Position numbers and translations under genes: made by a program
Assembly: GCA_024762535.1 (NCBI GenBank)
Contig: JANTHG010000002.1
Location: 1 to 44,949 of the forward strand
Source of the DNA: Calditrichaceae bacterium
GTDB taxonomy: Bacteria > Calditrichota > Calditrichia > Calditrichales > Calditrichaceae
DNA: 44,949 nt
Direction of reading: 5' to 3'
Shown: piece by piece, positions 9,282 through 16,944 of the stretch
Layout of the letters: each line of letters opens with the position of its first letter
Position numbering within the stretch: the stretch's first letter is position 1
The notes under the pieces: generated by a model
Database searches by the model: none
What the model was told of the DNA's origin: nothing
What the model saw: the letters and a program-made list of their open reading frames with translations, nothing else

Positions 9282-10682
9282 ATGCCCGAAAAAGAAACCA
9301 ATTCCGGAATTTTGCGCATACCGCCACAATCGCTGGAAGCGGAACAGGCCGTACTCGGCGCACTCTTTTTAGATCGTGAAGCAGTAGCTATGGCCGTGGA
9401 AACGATTCAGCCGGAATATTTCTATAAAATGAGTCATCGCCATATTTTCAGCGCTATTTTAAAATTGTTCGAAAATAATCAGGAAATTGATTTGTTGACT
9501 ATAACGGACATGCTCAAAAAAAAGGGTGTATTGGATGACGTGGGAGGTTCCTACTATCTGGCTGAAATTTCCAACAGTGTTCCGTCTTCGGCCAATATTG
9601 AACAGCATCTTAATTTAATCAAAGAAAAAGCGCTCTCGCGCATGCTGATTCGCGAATGTGATTCCATTATCACCAAAAGCTATGAAGAAACAGAAGAAAT
9701 CGATTCTCTTTTAGATTACGCGGAGAGCAAAATATTCGAAATTTCCGAGCGGAGGCTAAAAAAAGGATTTGCCTCCATCGATCCTATTTTGCACCGCACA
9801 TTTGAGCGTATCGACGAGCTATACCACTCCAGTCGTTCTGGGGTTACAGGTGTGGCAACCGGATATAAAAAATTAGATGAAATGACGGCCGGTTTACAGC
9901 GTTCCGATTTACTGATTCTGGCGGGTCGGCCCAGTATGGGTAAAACAGCATTTGCTTTAAACCTGGCCCGTAATGCGGCCATTGATTTTGGAATTCCGGT
10001 GGGCATGTTTAGTCTTGAAATGTCATCCGATGCCCTGGTAATGCGCCTGCTTTGTACCGAAGCCAAAGTAAACCAGATGTCTGTGCGCACCGGAAAGCTG
10101 ACCAAGGATGAAATGGGACGGCTTACACAGCATGTGGCCAAACTGATGAGTGCACCCATATATATCGACGATTCACCTTCATTAAATGTTTTGGAACTCA
10201 GAGCAAAAGCGCGCCGTTTAAAAGCTGAGAAAAATGTGGAACTGCTGATAATCGATTATTTGCAGTTGATGGAAGGAACAAAAGGCGAAAACAGGCAGCA
10301 GGAAATTACTCATATTTCACGGGCTATCAAAGGAATCGCTAAAGAGTTGGATATTCCGGTTCTGGCCCTGTCACAGCTTTCACGCCAGGTGGAAACACGT
10401 GATAAATCCAAAAAACCGCAATTATCTGACTTGCGGGAATCCGGCGCCATTGAACAGGATGCGGATGTGGTTATGTTTGTATATCGTCCGGAATATTATA
10501 ATATCATGGAATTTGAAGACACAGGCCAATCGACGCATAATATGTGCGAAATTATAATTGGCAAACAACGTAACGGCCCTACAGGAACTACACGGCTAAC
10601 TTTTCTTAAAGAATTCGGTAAATTTGGTGATCCGGATATGTATAGTGAAGCTGGTGGTGTATTATCTAATGAAAATTGGTAA
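9282..10682 (+). CDS. dnaB: Replicative DNA helicase DnaB
   Basis: A 466-residue hexameric helicase. The N-terminal DnaB-N domain begins PPQSLEAEQAVLGALFLD, and the RecA-type core carries Walker A GRPSMGKTAFALN (about residue 215-227), Walker B LLIIDYLQLM, and LSQLSRQVETR with DLRESGAIEQDAD. It unwinds DNA ahead of the replisome in the 5'-3' direction and recruits primase. A GGAG ribosome-binding site is seven bases upstream of the ATG. No intein interrupts the P-loop. It is followed directly by the relA/spoT gene, which starts two bases after its stop. Size is typical. Confidence 0.97.
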   Translation: MPEKETNSGILRIPPQSLEAEQAVLGALFLDREAVAMAVETIQPEYFYKMSHRHIFSAILKLFENNQEIDLLTITDMLKKKGVLDDVGGSYYLAEISNSVPSSANIEQHLNLIKEKALSRMLIRECDSIITKSYEETEEIDSLLDYAESKIFEISERRLKKGFASIDPILHRTFERIDELYHSSRSGVTGVATGYKKLDEMTAGLQRSDLLILAGRPSMGKTAFALNLARNAAIDFGIPVGMFSLEMSSDALVMRLLCTEAKVNQMSVRTGKLTKDEMGRLTQHVAKLMSAPIYIDDSPSLNVLELRAKARRLKAEKNVELLIIDYLQLMEGTKGENRQQEITHISRAIKGIAKELDIPVLALSQLSRQVETRDKSKKPQLSDLRESGAIEQDADVVMFVYRPEYYNIMEFEDTGQSTHNMCEIIIGKQRNGPTGTTRLTFLKEFGKFGDPDMYSEAGGVLSNENW

Positions 10683-10684
10683 CC

Positions 10685-12880
10685 ATGGCTAAAGAAAACG
10701 ACACTGTTTTATTGCAGAAATTGCATAAACGCTTTGATCCCATGTATGGAGAAATTCTCCGTAAAATGCGTTTATATTGTCGCGACATGGATATTCAGGC
10801 TCTGAATAAAGCTTATAACCTGGGCATGGAAGCGCACAGGCATCAAAAGCGCCAATCCGGTGAGCCCTATTTTGACCATTGTATGAATGTGGCGCTGATT
10901 TTGGCGGACCTGCGCATGGACAAGGCAACCATTATTGCCGGCCTTCTTCATGATACGGTTGAAGATACGGATGTAACCTTAGAGGAAATTCGTGATGAAT
11001 TTGGTGATACGGTAGCGCTTTTAGTGGACGGCGTTACGAAGATGAGCAGCGTAAAATTCCAGAGTAAGGAAGCCCGCCAGGCCGAGACCTTTCGTAAGAT
11101 GCTGCTTTCAATGGCTAAAGATATACGTGTTATTATTATCAAATTTGCCGACCGATTGCACAATATGCGTACATTACAGCATGTACCGGAAAATAAACGT
11201 GAACGTATAGCCGTTGAAACAAGGGATGTGTACGCACCTTTAGCCCACCGACTTGGTATTGCTCGTATCAAAACAGAATTGGAAGATTTGGCCCTTAAAC
11301 ACACAAACGAAAAGGCGTACCGGGATTTAAGTAAAAAGATAAAAGTTTCTAAAGCGCGTCGTCAGGCATATATCCGCGAAGTTACTGCTCCTATTGAAAA
11401 GGAATTAAAGAAACATGATTTGGAAGCTGGTATTTCCGGAAGACCTAAATCTTTCTTTAGTATTTATAATAAAATGGAAAAACGCAATCGTCCCTTCGAA
11501 GAGATATACGACTTATTAGCGATTCGTATTATAGTAGATAAAATCGAACAATGTTACTATGTCCTAGGCTTGGTACACAGCCTCTATCTGCCCGTGTACG
11601 ACCGCTTTAAAGATTATATCGCGATGCCTAAAATAAACGGGTACCAATCTCTTCATACTACGGTTGTTGGCCCAAAAGGTAGGATGGTGGAAATTCAGAT
11701 CCGGACCCAGTCCATGCACGAAATGGCCGAAGATGGAATTGCTGCCCATTGGAAGTACAAAGAAGGCGGGAAGGAAGAACGCAGTCAGTTTGAAGAACAT
11801 TTAAACTGGGTTAAAGATTTATTAGATCGTCAGATGCAGGAAAAAGATCCTGACGATTTTATGGAAAGCCTTAAAATCGATTTATTCCAGGATGAAGTAT
11901 TTGTGTTTAGTCCCAGGGGAGATCTAATTAAGTTACCTAAAGGATCCACTCCCATTGATTTTGCTTATGCCATTCATACCAATGTGGGGAATCAGTGTAT
12001 TGCCGCTAAAGTCAATGGTAAAATTGTTGCTCTGCGTACACCTCTAAAAAGCGGACAACAGGTGGAAATAATTACATCTCATAATCAAAAACCCAATCAG
12101 GACTGGCTTGCTGTTGTAAAAACCAGTAAAGCAAGACATTGGATAAAAAAGATTTTACGGGAAGAACAGAAGCTGCAAACGCTTCAGATTGGTTCCGAAA
12201 TTCTAACCAAATACCTGAAGAAACATAAACTATCACCGGATAATCCTAAGGTTTCTGAATTGCTGGGAGAGTTTGGCTTTCAGGATTTGGATAGCCTTAA
12301 GTTTGCCATCGGACGTGGTGATTTTTTAGTTGAAAATCTTGGCAAAAAACTCTTCCCTGAACCTGAAGAAAAGAAAAAAAATGACAATTTTTTTGTCAAA
12401 TATCTTCGACGTGCACGCAGCGAAAGCGGGATTCGTGTTCAGGGTATCGATAATATGCTGATTCATTTTGCCAAATGTTGTCAGCCTGTTCCGGGAGATA
12501 GAATTATTGGGTATCTGACCAGAGGAAAAGGTGTTACTATTCATCGAACTGATTGTAAAAATATGATCAAATTATATGAAGATAAAGAACGTATTATCGA
12601 TGTGGAATGGGATATTGCGGATCAACAGAAATTTCAGGTACATCTTTCCATTTTGGGAGAAGACCGAAAAAATTTACTCAAAGATATAACGCAATGCGTT
12701 TCCAAACAGGAAATAAACATTATCGGTGTTTCATTTAAAGTGGAAGATATGTATGCAAAAGGACAGTTGGATGTTGAGATTACCGATCTGCAACATTTGA
12801 CTAAAATAATGAAAAATATCCGCAAAATATCCGGTGTATTTACTGTTGAACGCTTAGACGACACATCCCAGCTTACGTAA
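10685..12880 (+). CDS. Bifunctional (p)ppGpp synthetase/hydrolase (Rel/SpoT)
   Basis: A 731-residue Rel/SpoT enzyme that makes and breaks the alarmone (p)ppGpp. The start is the ATG at 10685, two bases after the dnaB stop; an in-frame TTG three codons upstream is less likely. The HD hydrolase domain is intact (HRHQKRQSGEPYFDH at about 51, LLHDTVEDT at about 87), and so is the synthetase domain (GRPKSFFSIYNKM, RFKDYIAMPKINGYQSLHTT, EIQIRT). A TGS domain (VFVFSPRGDLIKLPKGSTPIDFAYAIHT) and a C-terminal ACT domain follow. Because both catalytic motifs are conserved, I call it bifunctional. The link to dnaB suggests coupling of growth control and replication. Confidence 0.96.
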   Translation: MAKENDTVLLQKLHKRFDPMYGEILRKMRLYCRDMDIQALNKAYNLGMEAHRHQKRQSGEPYFDHCMNVALILADLRMDKATIIAGLLHDTVEDTDVTLEEIRDEFGDTVALLVDGVTKMSSVKFQSKEARQAETFRKMLLSMAKDIRVIIIKFADRLHNMRTLQHVPENKRERIAVETRDVYAPLAHRLGIARIKTELEDLALKHTNEKAYRDLSKKIKVSKARRQAYIREVTAPIEKELKKHDLEAGISGRPKSFFSIYNKMEKRNRPFEEIYDLLAIRIIVDKIEQCYYVLGLVHSLYLPVYDRFKDYIAMPKINGYQSLHTTVVGPKGRMVEIQIRTQSMHEMAEDGIAAHWKYKEGGKEERSQFEEHLNWVKDLLDRQMQEKDPDDFMESLKIDLFQDEVFVFSPRGDLIKLPKGSTPIDFAYAIHTNVGNQCIAAKVNGKIVALRTPLKSGQQVEIITSHNQKPNQDWLAVVKTSKARHWIKKILREEQKLQTLQIGSEILTKYLKKHKLSPDNPKVSELLGEFGFQDLDSLKFAIGRGDFLVENLGKKLFPEPEEKKKNDNFFVKYLRRARSESGIRVQGIDNMLIHFAKCCQPVPGDRIIGYLTRGKGVTIHRTDCKNMIKLYEDKERIIDVEWDIADQQKFQVHLSILGEDRKNLLKDITQCVSKQEINIIGVSFKVEDMYAKGQLDVEITDLQHLTKIMKNIRKISGVFTVERLDDTSQLT

Positions 12881-12894
12881 TTTCTTGAATTTCA

Positions 12895-12923
12895 TTGTAT
12901 TCATTCTTAGCTTTTACTATTCA
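12895..12923 (+). promoter_or_regulatory. Candidate promoter for greA
   Basis: TTGTAT (12895-12900) and TATTCA (12918-12923) are 17 bases apart in the gap between relA and greA, about 40 bases before the greA start. This is a weak sigma-70-like match in AT-rich DNA and could be chance. Confidence 0.3.
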
Positions 12924-12964
12924 ATACAGTGCGTTAGTTAAAACGAACAGAAAGGAAGAACACT

Positions 12965-13432
12965 GTGGAATACGTTTATTTAACCGCAGAAGGTTTAGAA
13001 AAATTAAAAAATACATTGCATGAATTAAAATTCGTAAAACGGCCTGAAATATCGCAAAAAGTTGCCACAGCCCGTGATCATGGTGATCTGAAAGAAAATG
13101 CCGAATATCATGCCGCACGTGAAGAATTATCCTTAATAGAAACCAAAATCCAGGATATGCAGGATCGATTGGCGCGCGCCCGATTGATAGACGCCTCGGA
13201 AATTAACACCGAAGAAGTATCCATTTTAAACACTGTAAAAGTTAAAGATCTGAAGCGAGGTAGAGAGTACCGCTACGTTTTGGTCTCTGCTGAAGAAGCA
13301 GATATAAAGCAGGATAAAATTTCCATTGCTTCACCGGTAGGGAAAGGATTGCTTGGTAAAAAAGTAGGTGATATTGCCGAAATTCAGGTACCGGCCGGCT
13401 TGCTTCGCTATGAAATTTTATCGATTGAGTAA
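12965..13432 (+). CDS. greA: Transcript cleavage factor GreA
   Basis: A 155-residue GreA that enters the RNA polymerase secondary channel and rescues backtracked complexes by stimulating RNA cleavage. The start is GTG at 12965 after a good AAAGGAAG Shine-Dalgarno sequence. The N-terminal coiled coil has the expected YLTAEGLEKLKNTL start and the acidic tip in HGDLKENAEYHAAREE. The C-terminal FKBP-like domain ends in SPVGKGLLGKKVGDIAEIQVP. Length (158 in E. coli) is normal. It sits alone between relA and the PspC gene, with 84- and 91-bp gaps. Confidence 0.96.
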   Translation: MEYVYLTAEGLEKLKNTLHELKFVKRPEISQKVATARDHGDLKENAEYHAAREELSLIETKIQDMQDRLARARLIDASEINTEEVSILNTVKVKDLKRGREYRYVLVSAEEADIKQDKISIASPVGKGLLGKKVGDIAEIQVPAGLLRYEILSIE

Positions 13433-13523
13433 ATTATGCGCAACCAATTCGTTTTTTTTACGTCTTAAAGAGAAAATGCCAAAAATTTGCTAAACAGGTT
13501 TCATAAGAAAAGAGAAATAATCC

Positions 13524-14249
13524 ATGATTGAAAGTTCACACACTGAAAATGTAAAACGCCTTTATCGGTCGCATGCGGACCGGATGTTGGCCGGTGTGTG
13601 CGGCGGTATGGCGGAATATTTTTCTATTGACCCGGTTCTGATGCGTGTTCTATGGGTCATTATTACCTTGTTTGGCGGCGTCGGCCTTTTATTGTACATA
13701 GCTGCAGCCATCATCATTCCCCAGGACAATGAAGGCGGAGAAACTTCTATTGGAACGAATTCTACCACACGTCAGCATAGCGATAAAACCTTGTTTTGGG
13801 GAGCATTGCTGGTAATCGTTGGAATGGGATTGATTTTAAGACAATTTGGCGTCTTTACCTATTTTTCAATGATGCACATTCCCTGGCAACTAATTTGGGC
13901 AATCCTTTTAATTTTGTTGGGACTGTACATTATGTTGTACCGTAGTCAGCAAAGCGTTGATCCAAAGCCATTTAATGATCCGAAATCAGAGTCCTCTTCA
14001 CAAAGCAATGATGCTGCCCCAAAAGATAAACAAATATATCGTTCACGCAGTAACAAGATGATAGCCGGTGTTTGCGGAGGATTGGCTGAGCATTTCAATA
14101 TGGACCCAACAGTTATGCGACTGATTTATGTTCTTTTGTCCACAGCTTCCATTGGGATGGGACTGGTGGTTTATATTGTTCTGGCTTTTGTATTCCCCGA
14201 ACGACCTTACGAGATATCCGATAATCCGGAAAGTGAATACCACTCATGA
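13524..14249 (+). CDS. Tandem PspC-domain membrane protein
   Basis: A 241-residue membrane protein with two PspC domains: residues about 12-68 (LYRSHADRMLAGVCGGMAEY, then two hydrophobic helices) and about 172-230 (IYRSRSNKMIAGVCGGLAEH). Between them is a two-helix segment like the LiaF/DUF5668 transmembrane unit (LFWGALLVIVGMGLILRQFG). PspC proteins sense or respond to cell-envelope stress in the cytoplasmic membrane. The duplication with an inserted membrane unit is less common than the single-domain form. Its stop overlaps the next membrane gene (ATGA), so the pair is probably translated together and may form one complex. Confidence 0.88.
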   Translation: MIESSHTENVKRLYRSHADRMLAGVCGGMAEYFSIDPVLMRVLWVIITLFGGVGLLLYIAAAIIIPQDNEGGETSIGTNSTTRQHSDKTLFWGALLVIVGMGLILRQFGVFTYFSMMHIPWQLIWAILLILLGLYIMLYRSQQSVDPKPFNDPKSESSSQSNDAAPKDKQIYRSRSNKMIAGVCGGLAEHFNMDPTVMRLIYVLLSTASIGMGLVVYIVLAFVFPERPYEISDNPESEYHS

Positions 14250-14809
14250 AACGGTCAAACATGAAACGCTCTAACTGGAGCGCCTGGCTGATGATTGGTT
14301 TGGGTGTCGCACTATTGTTAAACCATTTTAATCTGCTCGAAAATAATCGCGTAACAAGCGCTCTTATTTTATCTGCTTTTCTAGTATTTGTTTTTATTAA
14401 ACGCGCCCAACAACACGCGTTGCATAAAGGAATCATCGGCTCGGTTTTTTTTACTTCCTTGTTCATAATTATACTGTTTATGAAAATGGGTTGGCTGCCT
14501 GTGGATGACCGGCTTGGCAGCGGACTCGTTCTGCTGGCGCTGGGTTTCGCCAATCTGGTTTACTATTTTATTACGAAATTAAAAATTACTAACTTAGTGT
14601 ACGCGCTTGTATTATTTGTGATAGGCATTCCGTTTGTAGTTAGTTATTTTAAATGGATGGAAGCCTGGGAATTAGAATCGATTTACACAGTCTACTGGCC
14701 TGTGCTCTTAATTATCATAGGGTTGGCCATATTAGCAGATAGCCTGTTTAAACGGGCTGCTCTCCGACGTAAGCTAAATAATTCTTCATCCGATTTTCTG
14801 GAAAAATAA
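14246..14809 (+). CDS. LiaF/DUF5668-like membrane protein
   Basis: A 187-residue protein with six or so hydrophobic segments. The N-terminal NWSAWLMIGLGVALLLNHFN and C-terminal YWPVLLIIIGLAILADSLFK are the paired helices typical of the LiaF-type transmembrane (DUF5668) family. The start ATG overlaps the stop of the PspC gene. No enzymatic motif is present. With the PspC neighbour, a role in envelope-stress sensing is a reasonable inference. It is followed two bases later by aroA. Confidence 0.78.
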   Translation: MKRSNMKRSNWSAWLMIGLGVALLLNHFNLLENNRVTSALILSAFLVFVFIKRAQQHALHKGIIGSVFFTSLFIIILFMKMGWLPVDDRLGSGLVLLALGFANLVYYFITKLKITNLVYALVLFVIGIPFVVSYFKWMEAWELESIYTVYWPVLLIIIGLAILADSLFKRAALRRKLNNSSSDFLEK

Positions 14810-14811
14810 GA

Positions 14812-16068
14812 ATGCCCCGAATTCATGCTCATTTAAAATTGCCGGGTGATAAATCTATATCACACCGCGCAGCTCTGTTTGCCGCATTGCGCTATGGAGA
14901 AAGCCGATTCCAAAATTTTAATTTCAATCAGGATTGCAGCGCCACTTTGAATTGCCTGCAGGAATTAGGAATATCGTGGCAGTTTGAAAATAAAACCTTA
15001 CGTGTTTTTGGTAAACATCCAGAACAATGGAAGCAACCATTAACCATTCTAAACGCACAAAATTCGGGTACAACCGCCCGATTGCTCAGCGGCATTCTGG
15101 TAACGCTGCCCTTTGAAACCCGCTTAAGCGGAGATGCTTCTTTACAAAAACGGCCCATGGGGCGGATTTTGGACCCTTTACAGGAAATGGGTGCGGAAAT
15201 CATTTCGGCTGACCGCTTTTTACCATTACAGTTTAAACCGGTACGTTCCTTGCGTGGTATGCGCTACAAATTGCCTGTGGCTAGTGCACAGGTTAAATCG
15301 GCGCTATTGCTGGCCGGGTTGTTTGCAGAAGGGACAACGGAAGTTGTGGAAAGCATTCCGTCCCGCGATCATACAGAGCGTATGTTGCAATTAATCAAAC
15401 AAGATAACACCGATGGTACGGTCTCTATTTTTAGTAATTCTCAAGACGAAATACCTGATGTATCCATGACCATTCCGGGTGATATCTCTTCAGCCGCCTT
15501 TTTTATCGCTGCCACGCTCGTTATGCCAGATTCGGATCTGATATTGGAACATGTTTCACTCAATCCCACCCGTGATGGCATCCTGCGTGTGCTGCAAGCT
15601 ATGGGCGGGCAAATCGAAACCCGGGAGACCATTGCGTTCCCGGAACCAGCTGGTACGATTCGTGCACGAACCTCGAAGCTCGTGAATCATGCTATTCCGA
15701 ATGAATGGATTGCCAACATTATTGACGAAATCCCCATTCTTGCCGTGTTGGCAACCCAGGCAGACGGTCCATTTAGTATCCGCAATGCTAAAGAATTGCG
15801 TTTTAAAGAATCCGATCGTATTTCCAAGATGGTGCAGAATTTCCGGACCATCGGTGTGGAAGTGCAGGAGTTTGAAGACGGTTTTGCTTTCGACGGACCG
15901 GTCAAGCTGCGTGGCGGCGCTGTTCAAACGGCAGGCGATCACCGGATTGCCATGGCGTTTGCGATTGCCGATTTGTTCACAGACGAATCGATTCAGTTGG
16001 ACGATCCGGACTGTGTAGCGGTTTCATTCCCTGAGTTTTGGGATATACTTCAACGCATCGTTCAATAA
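14812..16068 (+). CDS. aroA: 3-phosphoshikimate 1-carboxyvinyltransferase (EPSP synthase)
   Basis: A 418-residue EPSP synthase, the sixth shikimate-pathway enzyme, joining phosphoenolpyruvate to shikimate-3-phosphate. Motifs: LPGDKSISHRAALFAAL (about 9-25), NSGTTARLLSGIL (about 84), SAQVKSALLLAGL, LRFKESDRISKM and GDHRIAMAFAIA. The usual GN-GT signature reads QNSGTT, and the segment after it is LSGILVTLP, so it may be class II-like; that is a weak inference. It starts two bases after the membrane gene, and its TAA shares one base with the aroE ATG. Size is close to the E. coli enzyme (427). Confidence 0.96.
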   Translation: MPRIHAHLKLPGDKSISHRAALFAALRYGESRFQNFNFNQDCSATLNCLQELGISWQFENKTLRVFGKHPEQWKQPLTILNAQNSGTTARLLSGILVTLPFETRLSGDASLQKRPMGRILDPLQEMGAEIISADRFLPLQFKPVRSLRGMRYKLPVASAQVKSALLLAGLFAEGTTEVVESIPSRDHTERMLQLIKQDNTDGTVSIFSNSQDEIPDVSMTIPGDISSAAFFIAATLVMPDSDLILEHVSLNPTRDGILRVLQAMGGQIETRETIAFPEPAGTIRARTSKLVNHAIPNEWIANIIDEIPILAVLATQADGPFSIRNAKELRFKESDRISKMVQNFRTIGVEVQEFEDGFAFDGPVKLRGGAVQTAGDHRIAMAFAIADLFTDESIQLDDPDCVAVSFPEFWDILQRIVQ

Positions 16069-16901
16069 TGTCTGAAATAAAACAAAAATATGCTATTTTG
16101 GGTTATCCCTTAGCCCACTCCTTATCGCCTGGTATTCACAATGCTGCTTTTAGCGATTGGAAAATAAAAGCCTTTTATGAAAGAAGGCCTATTCCACCTG
16201 CGGATTTTTCCCAAACAATTCAAAAACTAAAGAAAGAAAGCTGGGGAGGGTTTAATGTAACTATTCCTTTTAAGCAACGCATTATTCCATTTTTAGACCG
16301 CATCGATCCGCTTGCCGAAAAAATAGGTGCTGTTAATACCATAAAGGTTGACAAATTAGGGAGGTGGGTCGGTTTTAACACGGATTATATAGGCTTCCTA
16401 AAACCGCTGGAAGTTCATGCGAAATCTATCCATTCCTGCTTGATTATAGGATCGGGCGGCGTGGCCAGAGCGGTGGCATTTGGAATTCTCGATACTATAA
16501 CCCCTAAATCCCTAACTATTCTTAATCGCACAGCTGCAAAGGCTAAAAACTTAATTGACAGCTTGAGAAAATATAAAGCAATACATTATAAATATGGCTC
16601 ACTTGATTATGGTTCTAAGCAAAAATATGATTTGATAGTAAATGCTACCTCGGTTGGTATGACAGGGTTTGAGAATGATGTCCCTATTGAGATAGCTGAT
16701 AAGGTGTCAAAAAGCACTATCGTTTACGAGATAATCTACAAACCACTTCAAACTCCTTTACTCAAAAAAGCCAGTTCAATGGGGTTGATTACTTTTAACG
16801 GTTGGCCAATGCTTATTTATCAGGCTGAGGCTGCTTTTAAAATTTGGACTGGGAAGCCATACAGTTCTGAATTACTGTACTCTCTTCTGAATAAATTTTA
16901 A
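16068..16901 (+). CDS. aroE: Shikimate dehydrogenase
   Basis: A 277-residue NADP-dependent shikimate dehydrogenase, the fourth step of the shikimate pathway. I chose the ATG at 16068 (MSEIKQKYAILG), which overlaps the aroA stop as TAATG; a start 10 codons upstream would lie inside aroA and gives a non-conserved N-terminus. Motifs: GYPLAHSLSPGIHNAAF, GGFNVTIPFKQ with the catalytic Lys, GAVNTIKV, the nucleotide-binding IGSGGVARAVAFG, and NATSVGM. Coupling with aroA makes sense metabolically. It ends 44 bases before the convergent Lon-family gene. It is more AT-rich than its neighbours. Confidence 0.96.
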   Translation: MSEIKQKYAILGYPLAHSLSPGIHNAAFSDWKIKAFYERRPIPPADFSQTIQKLKKESWGGFNVTIPFKQRIIPFLDRIDPLAEKIGAVNTIKVDKLGRWVGFNTDYIGFLKPLEVHAKSIHSCLIIGSGGVARAVAFGILDTITPKSLTILNRTAAKAKNLIDSLRKYKAIHYKYGSLDYGSKQKYDLIVNATSVGMTGFENDVPIEIADKVSKSTIVYEIIYKPLQTPLLKKASSMGLITFNGWPMLIYQAEAAFKIWTGKPYSSELLYSLLNKF

Positions 16902-16944
16902 TTTGCATTGAAATTCATAACATGATAAAATTTTAAAACAATGC

